This document shows, in pieces, positions 38,399 through 46,619 of a DNA stretch of 64,000 bases. The position numbers and the translations under genes were made by a program. Within the stretch, counting starts at the first letter, position 1. Each line of letters opens with the position of its first letter. This DNA is from Lysinibacillus fusiformis (lineage in GTDB: Bacteria > Bacillota > Bacilli > Bacillales_A > Planococcaceae): contig NZ_CP041696.1 of the NCBI RefSeq assembly GCF_007362955.1, forward strand, positions 3,100,001 to 3,164,000, read 5' to 3'. A model generated the notes under the pieces. That model saw only the letters and a list, made by a program, of their open reading frames with translations. It ran no database searches and was not told where the DNA came from.

Positions 38399-38947
38399 TT
38401 ACGATTTCTGAGCTGGTAGTGCGGACTCATAATCGTAAAGAATGCCACGCGTCAGTAACTGAAATGTCACTTTCAGAAACTTATTGATGCAGGCGATGAT
38501 CGCAACCTTATGAGGCTTCCTCTGAGGTTGCTTTTTTAATTTGTAGTAATAGTCCACAAAATGATTCGGTTTTCCTTTAGCCATAAGCATGGCGCACACC
38601 ATAAAATATAAAATCTTCCGTAAATGTTTGTTTCCTCGTTTATTAATCCTGTCTCGATATTGCGTATTCCCAGACTGGTACCGCATAATATCAATGCCTG
38701 CGTAAGCGTTCAGTTGTTTTGCATTTTGAAAGCGGCGGATGTCACCAATCTCTCCGATTAATCGGCACGCCGTTGAATCGCCAATCCCAGGAATCGAACG
38801 AAATACTAGATATTCTTTTCGTCCTTCCGACAATTCCACCATCTGTTGCACAAGCGCATCTTTCTTCTCTAGTAAATCCGCAATGCGAGCTGCGTAATCT
38901 CGTGCTTGATCACAACGAATATCTGTGGGTTTAATCGCTGGGTAACC
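38399..38947 (-). pseudogene. 3' half of an IS110-family transposase
   Basis: The open frame runs from 38947 to 38399 on the minus strand (183 codons). It carries only the C-terminal serine-type Transposase_20 domain: SIPGIGDSTACRLIGEIGDIR, QLNAYAGIDIMRYQSG, RINKRGNKHLRKILY and VDYYYKLKKQPQRKPHKVAI. The preceding helix QARDYAARIADLLEKKDALVQQM is also kept. The N-terminal DEDD RuvC-like domain and the left end, where IS110 bridge RNA would be encoded, are missing, so it is dead. The C-terminus is intact. A stop at 38948-38950 marks the break region. Confidence 0.88.
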
Positions 38948-39052
38948 TTAGGACCCAACATACTAAACTGATTCATATAAGGGCATGAAGTTAGCCGGTT
39001 TTATATACGGACTCACAAATGGTCCCAGAGGCTAGTCGGCTTTTCTTCACTT

Positions 39053-39118
39053 CTACTATAAAAAATAGTAGCACAAACCATGGCCTTGGTTTGTACTACT
39101 AATGTTAGTATGTTTTTT
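39053..39118. terminator. overlapping hairpins, probable bidirectional terminator
   Basis: CTACTAT/ATAGTAG (39053-39059 with 39065-39071) competes with a longer stem joining AGTAG-C-ACAAACCA (39067-39080) to TGGTTTGT-A-CTACT (39087-39100). A small TACTAA/TTAGTA stem follows and then T6 (39113-39118). On the minus strand the long stem is followed by ATTTTTTAT. It separates the IS debris from the flagellar promoter region. Confidence 0.65.
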
Positions 39119-39385
39119 GCGTGTCATCGCACATGATAAGTGGTAAAATTGGTTGTTATTTCATTAGTGCTATTTTTATTAGGAAATGGTGTCGAAATTA
39201 GTAAAGTAAAAAAAAGGGAAATTTTTATTACTAATACAGTAAACACTGTCGAAATGGTGTTAAATAACTAGAAAAATATCGAAAGTGCGTGAAAACTAGT
39301 CCTATTAAGGGTTAAGATAGTTTTGTCCTGGGTCGTCAGTTTAAAAAATAGGGCGTATCTACTATTAAAAAATGACAAAAGACAA
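39119..39385 (+). promoter_or_regulatory. AT-rich flgB upstream region with three TCGAAA motifs
   Basis: No gene is seen here. TCGAAA occurs at 39192-39197, 39249-39254 and 39279-39284, two of them in a TGTCGAAAT context. No CodY box and no sigma-D promoter (TAAA-N15-GCCGATAT) was found by eye. It is the probable control region of the fla/che operon. Confidence 0.35.
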
Positions 39386-39414
39386 TAGACACTACGATGC
39401 ATCTTAATTACAAT
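39386..39414 (+). promoter_or_regulatory. candidate sigma-A promoter of the fla/che operon
   Basis: TAGACA (39386-39391), 17-bp spacer, TACAAT (39409-39414), 45 bases before flgB. B. subtilis also drives this operon mainly from a sigma-A promoter just before flgB. Confidence 0.55.
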
Positions 39415-39459
39415 TGTATTATTGGATAAATAAAGAAGTAATAGAAGAGGTGAATGGTT

Positions 39460-39852
39460 TTGAACTTATTTGGTGGAACTATTAGTAGCCTGGAAAATGG
39501 ACTTTCCTATGCGACTTTGAATCATAAAACAATCGCGAATAACATTGCGAATGTCGATACGCCGAATTACAAGGCGAAAAATGTAAGTTTTAAGAATATG
39601 TTGGAAACGGAGAAGGAAATATCCATTTCGGCAAATCGTACGGATAATAGACATTATGATTTCTCGATTAGACAATCTACGCCTGGTGTAAATAACATGG
39701 ATGGCTTACGCTATCGAAATAACGGTAATGGTGTAGATATGGAGGCTGAACAAGCGAAATTAGCAGAAAATCAAATCTATTATAATGCCTTAATTGATCG
39801 TGTAAACGGAAAGTTGAATACATTAAATACTGTTATTAAAGGAGGTAAGTGA
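39460..39852 (+). CDS. flgB: flagellar basal-body rod protein FlgB
   Basis: Proximal rod subunit joining the MS ring to the drive shaft. LNHKTIANNIANVDTPNYKAK is the N-terminal rod/hook signature. Translation most likely starts at TTG 39460 (MNLFGGTISS), 7 bases after GAGGTG and aligned with B. subtilis MSLFSGT; ATG 39454 lies too close to the ribosome site. 130 residues. First gene of the fla/che operon; flgC follows at 3 bases. Confidence 0.94.
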   Translation: MNLFGGTISSLENGLSYATLNHKTIANNIANVDTPNYKAKNVSFKNMLETEKEISISANRTDNRHYDFSIRQSTPGVNNMDGLRYRNNGNGVDMEAEQAKLAENQIYYNALIDRVNGKLNTLNTVIKGGK

Positions 39853-39855
39853 TAA

Positions 39856-40317
39856 ATGTCTATCTTTCATGGAATGAATACCACTGCCTCTGCTTTAACG
39901 GCGCAACGATTACGAATGGATGTTATCTCTTCGAATATGGCAAATGCTGATACGACACGTGCTAGACAGGTAAATGGCGAATGGGAACCGTATCGTCGGA
40001 AATCTGTCACGCTTACTGCTCAAGAAAACCAATTTTCGAAATACTTTAATGTTGCACTTGGTAAAAATGCGAAAAGTGGTGTAGGGAATGGCGTAAAGGT
40101 TACACAAATTAAAGAAGATAGAGAAACACCTTTCAAATTGGTGTATGATCCGACGCATCCAGATGCGAATGCAGATGGCTATGTCAATATGCCGAATGTG
40201 GATCCGTTAAAAGAAATGGTGGATTTAATGTCTGCCACACGTTCTTACGAGGCTAACATAACAGTTTTAAATGCGAATAAATCTATGCTGACAAAAGCAT
40301 TAGAGATTGGCAAATAA
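39856..40317 (+). CDS. flgC: flagellar basal-body rod protein FlgC
   Basis: Rod protein exported through the flagellar apparatus. RLRMDVISSNMANADTTRA is the N-terminal signature and MVDLMSATRSYEANITVLNANKSMLTKALEI, in the last 35 residues, the C-terminal one; the two helices pair in the assembled rod. 153 residues (B. subtilis 150). AAAGGAGG lies before the ATG, overlapping the end of flgB. Confidence 0.95.
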   Translation: MSIFHGMNTTASALTAQRLRMDVISSNMANADTTRARQVNGEWEPYRRKSVTLTAQENQFSKYFNVALGKNAKSGVGNGVKVTQIKEDRETPFKLVYDPTHPDANADGYVNMPNVDPLKEMVDLMSATRSYEANITVLNANKSMLTKALEIGK

Positions 40318-40339
40318 TAAAAAGAAAGGATGATACATA

Positions 40340-40645
40340 ATGACAATTTCGTCCGTTTCACTAATGACACCTACTCAGGTTGTAAATGAAACAAGTAAAT
40401 TAAATACGACACCTTATGAAGCGCAGCAAAGCTTTGCGAATTCGTTAAAAGAAGCTATTTCGAAAGTAAATGATCAGCAAATTACATCTGATAATCTTAC
40501 TCAAAAGCTAATAACTGGTGGAGACGTAGAGTTGCATGAAGTGATGATTGCATCACAAAAAGCGAGCGTTACATTAAATGCAACAATTGAAGTTCGCAAT
40601 AAGGTGATTGAAGCTTACCAAGAAATAATGCGAATGAGTGTCTAA
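40340..40645 (+). CDS. fliE: flagellar hook-basal body protein FliE
   Basis: Adaptor between MS ring (FliF) and rod. The conserved C-terminal part reads LTQKLITGGDVELHEVMIASQKASVTLNATIEVRNKVIEAYQEIMRM, here residues 53-99. 101 residues, as expected (B. subtilis 106). AAAGGA precedes the ATG. Unlike the rest of the operon, it is followed by a 161-base structured gap before fliF. Confidence 0.94.
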   Translation: MTISSVSLMTPTQVVNETSKLNTTPYEAQQSFANSLKEAISKVNDQQITSDNLTQKLITGGDVELHEVMIASQKASVTLNATIEVRNKVIEAYQEIMRMSV

Positions 40646-40691
40646 CTTTATTGAACAGGTGATGATATGCACCAATAAATAAAGAAAAGTT

Positions 40692-40794
40692 TCCCATAGT
40701 CATAGATTTTATGCTTATAGTAAGTAGAATTTTGAAAACTATGGGATACCACTGTTATCGCGAATTATTAATTGCTAGGTTATTCACTATAACC
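40692..40794 (+). other. two stem-loops between fliE and fliF
   Basis: TCCCATAGT (40692-40700) pairs with ACTATGGGA (40738-40746). GGTTAT (40778-40783) pairs with ATAACC (40789-40794), directly touching the fliF ribosome site GGAGG (40795-40799). No T tracts. They may protect or process the mRNA, or tune fliF translation. Confidence 0.5.
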
Positions 40795-40806
40795 GGAGGA
40801 TTCATA

Positions 40807-42399
40807 ATGAATGAACGATTGACGAAAATAAAAAACGATACCAGCCAATTTTGGACTAGTCGAAGTAAAAAACAAAAAGGTGTAATGATTGGTTCAGTAA
40901 TAGGTGTTATAGTACTTGCAGCTGTTATTACATTTTTCGCTACAAAAATTACATATGTACCACTCTATAAAGACTTGTCGACGAGAGAGATTGGCCAAGT
41001 AAAAGAGGCATTGGATGCCCAAGGTGTAAAATATGAAATTGCTCCAGGAGGTACATCCATACTAGTACCCGAGCAACAAGCAGATGCTCTATTAGTGCAA
41101 CTAGCATCAGAAGGATATCCTCAAACAGGTACGATTGATTACTCATTTGCAAACAGTTCTGGCTTTGGGATGACAGATAATGAGTTTAACTTACTGAAGA
41201 AAGCAGCAACTGAAACAGAGATTGGGAAATTAATTAATAATCTGGAAGGTGTAAAAGATGCAAAAGTTATGATTACTCTACCTGAAGAGGGTGTTTTCGT
41301 AACAGATGTAAAAGAAGAGGCAAGTGCTTCTATCGTTTTAAATACAGATCCAGGCTATAAATTTACAGAACAACAAATTGCTACAATGTACAATTTAGTA
41401 TCAAAAAGTATACCGAATTTAAGCACAGACAATATCGTTATTTCCAATCAATTCTCAGAGTACTTTGATCTAAATGCTGCAACAGCTGATGCTTCATCAA
41501 CAACTACAGCTGAAGGTCAGTTACAGATGAAAAAAATGGTAGAACGAGACTTGCAACGTCAAGTACAAAATATGCTGGGTACTTTAATGGGGCAAGATAA
41601 AGTTATTGCATCTGTGACAACAGACATTGATTTTAAAAAAGAAAATCGTGAAGAAAATTTAGTGACACCTGTTGACGAAGAAAATATGGAAGGGATTGCG
41701 ATTAGTGCCCAACGTATTACTGAATCCTACTCGGGTTCAGGCGCTGCAGCCACAGGTACACCAGAAGCTGAAACAACAACAGATAACTTCACAACCTATA
41801 ATGAAGGTGCAACGGGTGACGGAGATTACGAACGTACGGAAGAAACGATCAATAATGATGTCAACCGTATCCGCAAAGATATTCAAGAGGCACCTTATAA
41901 AATTCAAGATATCGGGATTCAAGTAATTGTTGAACCACCAACAGCAACAGACGCAGCCTCGCTACCAGATGGAGTGCTAGAAGATATTGAGAAAATTTTA
42001 AGTACCATTGTTCGTACGACTATTTCAAAGGATGTAGCAGCCGAACTTACACAAGAGCAAATTGATGAAAAAGTAGCTGTTTCAATACAACCTTTAAATG
42101 GTAAAGCAACAGACGTAGGTAGTGAAGAGCCAGTTATTCCATGGTGGGTTTGGGTAATTGGAGGTATTTTACTAGCTGTCATTCTATTACTAGCATTCTT
42201 CATCATTCGTTCTCGTAAACGTGCGAAGGAAGAAGAAGAACTTAGTATCCTAGAAGAACAAGAAGAACTTATGATTGATGATATTAATGAAGAAATTGAA
42301 ACGGAAGCTACAATGCGCCGTAAGCAACTTGAAAAAATGGCGAAAGAAAAGCCAGACGATTTTGCGAAGTTACTGCGTAGTTGGATTGCGGAAGACTAA
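40807..42399 (+). CDS. fliF: flagellar MS-ring protein FliF
   Basis: Forms the membrane MS ring on which the flagellum is built. Two membrane segments flank a large extracytoplasmic part: about 25-45 and 446-469. The C-terminal tail (KPDDFAKLLRSWIAED) binds FliG. Start ATG 40807 follows GGAGG at 7 bases and gives 530 residues (B. subtilis 536); the longer frame from 40711 reads through the hairpins and is not family-like. Confidence 0.95.
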   Translation: MNERLTKIKNDTSQFWTSRSKKQKGVMIGSVIGVIVLAAVITFFATKITYVPLYKDLSTREIGQVKEALDAQGVKYEIAPGGTSILVPEQQADALLVQLASEGYPQTGTIDYSFANSSGFGMTDNEFNLLKKAATETEIGKLINNLEGVKDAKVMITLPEEGVFVTDVKEEASASIVLNTDPGYKFTEQQIATMYNLVSKSIPNLSTDNIVISNQFSEYFDLNAATADASSTTTAEGQLQMKKMVERDLQRQVQNMLGTLMGQDKVIASVTTDIDFKKENREENLVTPVDEENMEGIAISAQRITESYSGSGAAATGTPEAETTTDNFTTYNEGATGDGDYERTEETINNDVNRIRKDIQEAPYKIQDIGIQVIVEPPTATDAASLPDGVLEDIEKILSTIVRTTISKDVAAELTQEQIDEKVAVSIQPLNGKATDVGSEEPVIPWWVWVIGGILLAVILLLAFFIIRSRKRAKEEEELSILEEQEELMIDDINEEIETEATMRRKQLEKMAKEKPDDFAKLLRSWIAED

Positions 42400-42414
42400 C
42401 TAGGAGGTTCGGCT

Positions 42415-43428
42415 GTGTCCAAGAAAGATAAGGAATTAACCGGAAAACAAAAGGCCGCACTCTTGTTAATTTCACTAGGGCCTGAGGTTTCAGCTTCTGT
42501 CTATAAACATTTAACTGAAGAAGAAATTGAACGTTTAACGTTAGAAATTTCAAGTGTTAAAAAAGTAGAAGCGAACGTGAAAGAAGAAATAATAGAAGAG
42601 TTTCATAATATTGCCCTTGCGCAGGATTATATTACACAAGGTGGTATTGGTTACGCGAAAACAGTTCTAGAGAAAGCACTTGGTATGGAGCAAGCCCAAA
42701 CGATTATTAATCGTTTAACATCCTCTTTACAAGTGCGGCCTTTCGACTTTGCACGTAGAGCTGACCCATCGCAAATTTTTAACTTTATTCAAAATGAACA
42801 TCCGCAAACGATTGCCCTTATTCTTTCTTATTTAGAAGCGGGGCAAGCAGGTGTTATTTTATCTTCACTTCCGCAAGAGGTGCAAGCAGATATTGCTAAA
42901 CGTATAGCAATGATGGAGTCCACTTCACCAGAGGTAATTAGTGAAATTGAGTCTGTTTTAGAACGAAAATTATCTTCTACTGTTACACAAGATTATACAG
43001 AAACGGGTGGCATTGATGCAGTCGTTGAAGTATTAAATGGTGTAGATAGACAAACAGAAAAAACAATTCTCGATGCACTCGAAATCCAAGATCCTGAGCT
43101 TGCAGAAGAAATCAAAAAGCGTATGTTTGTATTCGAAGACATCGTGACGTTGGACAATCGCTCTATCCAGCGTGTTATTCGTGATTGCGAAAATGAAGAT
43201 TTACTGCTTTCAATGAAAGTTTCAAGCGAAGAAGTAAAAGATATTATTTTCCGTAATATGTCACAACGAATGGCTGAGACGTTTAAAGAAGAAATGGAGA
43301 TTATGGGACCTGTACGTTTACGTGACGTAGAGGAAGCACAATCACGAATTGTAGCGGTAATTCGTCGCTTAGAGGATGCTGGTGAGATTATTATTGCACG
43401 TGGTGGAGGAGATGACGTCATTGTCTAG
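42415..43428 (+). CDS. fliG: flagellar motor switch protein FliG
   Basis: Rotor protein that contacts the stator and sets rotation direction. The N-terminal domain binds FliF; the middle has the EHPQTIALILSYL motif; the C-terminal domain has the charged torque helix (RDVEEAQSRIVAVIRRLEDAGEI). 337 residues (B. subtilis 338). Start is GTG 42415 behind AGGAGG. The end overlaps fliH. Confidence 0.96.
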   Translation: MSKKDKELTGKQKAALLLISLGPEVSASVYKHLTEEEIERLTLEISSVKKVEANVKEEIIEEFHNIALAQDYITQGGIGYAKTVLEKALGMEQAQTIINRLTSSLQVRPFDFARRADPSQIFNFIQNEHPQTIALILSYLEAGQAGVILSSLPQEVQADIAKRIAMMESTSPEVISEIESVLERKLSSTVTQDYTETGGIDAVVEVLNGVDRQTEKTILDALEIQDPELAEEIKKRMFVFEDIVTLDNRSIQRVIRDCENEDLLLSMKVSSEEVKDIIFRNMSQRMAETFKEEMEIMGPVRLRDVEEAQSRIVAVIRRLEDAGEIIIARGGGDDVIV

Positions 43429-44206
43429 AATCATCCGTTCTGTTCACACACAGTCCAATGGCGAAAATGTAAAAGAGATACAAATTCGTGACATGTTTGA
43501 AATACCCGAAATCGAGACAGATGAAACATCCCATCGTCAAATTACGATGGAAGACATACTTGAAGAACGTGATCGTTTCCTTGCTGAGGCAAGAGCTGCA
43601 CTTCAGAATGAGCGTGAGGCTTTTGAACAAGAAAAACAACTGCACTTCCAAGAGATTGAGCACGTGAAACAAAGTTGGGAAGAAGAACGACCTAATCGTG
43701 TCCAAGAGGCTTATGATGAAGGCTTTGGTCAAGGATATGAGGATGGAACAAACAGAGCCAATGAAGCAATGGCGCAATCCTTACAAACAGCCAATGAAGT
43801 GATTGTACAAGCTGGGGAAAATGCTAGCAAATATATTCAAGATCAAGAGGCAGTCATTTTGGAACTAGGACTGACAGCGGCAGAACGAATTATGGGTGCT
43901 TCATTAGAACGAGACGATGAATTGTATGTCTCAATCGTTAGAAGAGGACTAAAAGAAGCGAGAGAGATGAAAGAAATAAAAATCTACGTTTCGCCAACCT
44001 ATTACGGGTTAATTACTTTAAATCGAGATGAATTAGCCGAAATGTTCCCAAATGATGTACCATTTATGATTTTTGTAAATGAAGATTTAGAGAACGAAAC
44101 AGATTGCTTTATCGAAACAAATCATGGCCGTATCGTCGTAAGTATTGACGAGCAGTTAAATGAACTAAGATTAAAACTGAATGAAATATTAGAAAGTAAG
44201 GAATGA
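43421..44206 (+). CDS. fliH: flagellar export ATPase regulator FliH
   Basis: Dimeric regulator that holds the FliI ATPase at the export gate. A charged coiled region (about 35-95) with AYDEGFGQGYEDG is followed by the conserved C-terminal domain (LELGLTAAERIMG..., ETDCFIETNHGRIVVSIDEQL). TTG 43421 (MSRIIRS) is preferred because GGAGGAG is 9 bases away; ATG 43412 (MTSLSRIIRS) has only one base of spacing. Either way the start overlaps fliG. Confidence 0.88.
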   Translation: MSRIIRSVHTQSNGENVKEIQIRDMFEIPEIETDETSHRQITMEDILEERDRFLAEARAALQNEREAFEQEKQLHFQEIEHVKQSWEEERPNRVQEAYDEGFGQGYEDGTNRANEAMAQSLQTANEVIVQAGENASKYIQDQEAVILELGLTAAERIMGASLERDDELYVSIVRRGLKEAREMKEIKIYVSPTYYGLITLNRDELAEMFPNDVPFMIFVNEDLENETDCFIETNHGRIVVSIDEQLNELRLKLNEILESKE

Positions 44207-44211
44207 TCTAG

Positions 44212-45537
44212 ATGAAAACGGCTCAATTAATCGAACAAATTCCTAATATACCTACTTTTAAAAAGTTTGGTAGAGTGACGAGAGTTGTCGGCTTGATGAT
44301 TGAGTCGCAAGGTCCGGATAGTTCCATCGGTGATGTATGTAAAATACATGTTGATACATCGAAAAATGGCCATCAAATAATTTTGGCAGAGGTAGTTGGC
44401 TTCAAAGATGAAATAGTAGTCCTTATGCCATTTACCTCATTGCGTGAAATTTCGATTGGTTGTTTAGTTGAAGGTACAGGAGCACCACTTGAAGTAAGGG
44501 TGGGACCAGAGCTGATTGGTAAAGTACTTGACTCTATGGGAAATCCTATTGATGGTACATTATTACCGAAAGGTTTAATGACTGTTCCAACAGAGCAGGA
44601 TCCGCCGAATCCACTGACACGTCCACCAATTGATGAAAGGCTTGAGGTCGGTGTAAAAGCCATTGACGGTATGCTAACAGTAGGGAATGGGCAACGTGTA
44701 GGGATTTTCGCCGGTTCGGGGGTCGGAAAAAGTACCTTACTCGGAATGATTGCGCGCAACACACAAGCTGATTTAAACGTAATCGCATTAGTTGGAGAAC
44801 GTGGCCGTGAGGTTCGAGAATTTATTGAACGTGATTTAGGACAAGAGGGTTTGAGTCGCTCGATAGTTGTAGCGGCAACCTCAGATCAGCCAGCGCTTAT
44901 GCGGATAAAGGGTGCTTTCACAGCGACAGCTATTGCAGAATATTTTAGAAATCGCGGCTTAAATGTCATGTTAATGATGGACTCTGTGACACGTGTTGCA
45001 ATGGCACAGCGAGAAATCGGACTTGCTACTGGTGAACCTCCTGCTCAAAAAGGTTATACGCCATCTGTATTCGCCATATTGCCTAAATTATTAGAGCGTA
45101 CAGGTACAAATGAGAAGGGTTCTATTACGGCCTTTTACACAGTTTTAGTAGATGGGGATGACATGAATGAGCCCATTGCTGATACTGTACGAGGGATTTT
45201 AGATGGACACATTGTACTTGATCGTAATCTTGCAAACAAAGGACAATATCCAGCTATTAATGTGTTGAAAAGTGTTAGTCGTTTGATGAATCATGTGGCA
45301 GAGCCAGAGCATAAAAAAGCAGCGGAACGTTTGCGAGAACTCTATTATACATATGACAAGTCAGAGGACCTCATCAATATCGGTGCTTATAAGCGGGGGA
45401 CATCTCAAGAAATTGATGAAGCGATTTATTATGAACCACTCATAACTGCTTATTTAAAGCAAGGATATTTAGATAAGGTGACCCTTGAAGAGAGTATGAA
45501 TGAGTTAATTACATTATCGAACGGTGGGGGCAAATAG
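44212..45537 (+). CDS. fliI: flagellum-specific ATPase FliI
   Basis: F1-like ATPase energising export of flagellar parts. Walker A GIFAGSGVGKST lies near residue 165; Walker B is LNVMLMMDSVTRVAMAQREIG; GERGREVREFIERDLG is typical. 441 residues (B. subtilis 438). AGTAAGGA lies before the ATG. fliJ begins directly at the base after its stop. Confidence 0.97.
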   Translation: MKTAQLIEQIPNIPTFKKFGRVTRVVGLMIESQGPDSSIGDVCKIHVDTSKNGHQIILAEVVGFKDEIVVLMPFTSLREISIGCLVEGTGAPLEVRVGPELIGKVLDSMGNPIDGTLLPKGLMTVPTEQDPPNPLTRPPIDERLEVGVKAIDGMLTVGNGQRVGIFAGSGVGKSTLLGMIARNTQADLNVIALVGERGREVREFIERDLGQEGLSRSIVVAATSDQPALMRIKGAFTATAIAEYFRNRGLNVMLMMDSVTRVAMAQREIGLATGEPPAQKGYTPSVFAILPKLLERTGTNEKGSITAFYTVLVDGDDMNEPIADTVRGILDGHIVLDRNLANKGQYPAINVLKSVSRLMNHVAEPEHKKAAERLRELYYTYDKSEDLINIGAYKRGTSQEIDEAIYYEPLITAYLKQGYLDKVTLEESMNELITLSNGGGK

Positions 45538-45987
45538 ATGGTCAGTTATATATATCGTTTTGACAAAGTGTTAACCATTCGTGAGCAAGAAAAGAATGAA
45601 ACCGAAATCGCCTATAAAGAATCTGTACGTTCTTTTGAAGAAATTGCAACAAAGCTATATGATTTGCTGAAAAAGAAAGAAAATTTACTAGAATATCAGC
45701 AACAACGTTTAGTTATAGGTTCATCGATAGAGGAAATTCATCATTATGCCCGCTTTATAGACAGCCTTGAAAAGACAATAGCTGAAGTGCAGCAAAAGGT
45801 TGTACAAGCACGTGCGAAAATGAACTGGCACGAAGAAAAATTATTAGAAAAAAACTTGGAAGTACGTAAATTTGAAAAAATGCGCGAAAAGGATTTTAGA
45901 TTGTTCCAAAAAGAACAGGATCGTATTGAAGGTATTTTTTTAGATGAAATTTCATCACTCACGTACAACAAGAAAGAAATCAGGTGA
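45538..45987 (+). CDS. fliJ: flagellar export protein FliJ
   Basis: A 149-residue, almost wholly alpha-helical coiled-coil protein that acts as the central stalk in the FliI ring and as a chaperone escort. YRFDKVLTIREQEKNETEIAYKES at the N-terminus and the Arg/Lys/Glu pattern fit the family. It directly abuts fliI with GGTGGGGGC as ribosome site. ylxF begins 4 bases after its stop. Confidence 0.92.
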   Translation: MVSYIYRFDKVLTIREQEKNETEIAYKESVRSFEEIATKLYDLLKKKENLLEYQQQRLVIGSSIEEIHHYARFIDSLEKTIAEVQQKVVQARAKMNWHEEKLLEKNLEVRKFEKMREKDFRLFQKEQDRIEGIFLDEISSLTYNKKEIR

Positions 45988-45991
45988 TTTC

Positions 45992-46597
45992 ATGGCAAAA
46001 AACAATCGAATTGTAAAAGAGTTAGAAGAGCAACAACCAACCCGGAAATCCGGCGGTTTTCAAAAGTTTTTCATGTGGATAGTGCTACCGATTATGTTTG
46101 TTGTAGCTGTTCTACTCATAGTAGCTACACTGATGAATACCAATGTCTTTGATTTAAGTAAAAAAGCACTAGGAAGCTTGCCTTTTGTTGAATCAGAAGA
46201 ACAACTAGCGAAAGATGCTGTTGTTAGTAACGATTCAAAGCTAGTTGGCTTACAGGCTGAAATCCAAGAAAAAGAAGCTAAAATTACACAGTTGCAAAAG
46301 AAATTGGATTCGTCGACGACTGAAAAAGAACAGCTTTCGACGGAGAAAGAACAATTACTCTTTGAAATTGAAAAATTGAAAAGAGAGCAAGACGACGTTA
46401 AACGAGATTTTAATGAGATTTTAACAACCTTTGATAAAATGTCTGCTAAAGCAGCGGCACCAATCCTCATTAAAATGAGTGATACTGAAGCACTTCGTAT
46501 TTTATCGAGCTTAAAACCAGATAAATTAGCAGCAATCTTAGAGAAGATGGATCCACAAGATGCTGCAAAATATACAGAAATGATGTCGAAACAATAA
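45992..46597 (+). CDS. ylxF: YlxF/MotE-like flagellar operon protein
   Basis: 201 residues: short basic cytoplasmic N-terminus, one membrane segment (about 27-49), a coiled coil (about 85-145), and a C-terminal domain with ILIKMSDTEALRILSSLKPDKLAAILEKMDP, like the MgtE_N-type repeat of MotE. In other bacteria MotE helps fold or place stator protein MotC; in Bacillus the role is not proved. Start ATG 45992 has AGGTGAT upstream; the longer frame overlaps fliJ. Confidence 0.85.
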   Translation: MAKNNRIVKELEEQQPTRKSGGFQKFFMWIVLPIMFVVAVLLIVATLMNTNVFDLSKKALGSLPFVESEEQLAKDAVVSNDSKLVGLQAEIQEKEAKITQLQKKLDSSTTEKEQLSTEKEQLLFEIEKLKREQDDVKRDFNEILTTFDKMSAKAAAPILIKMSDTEALRILSSLKPDKLAAILEKMDPQDAAKYTEMMSKQ

Positions 46598-46619
46598 GAT
46601 TTGAAAGGGGGTGAAAAAC

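Noticed and set aside
38834-38934. Plus-strand reading of the 38719-38934 ORF
   Set aside because: It lies over the minus-strand IS110 transposase sequence, which carries clear family motifs in its own frame.
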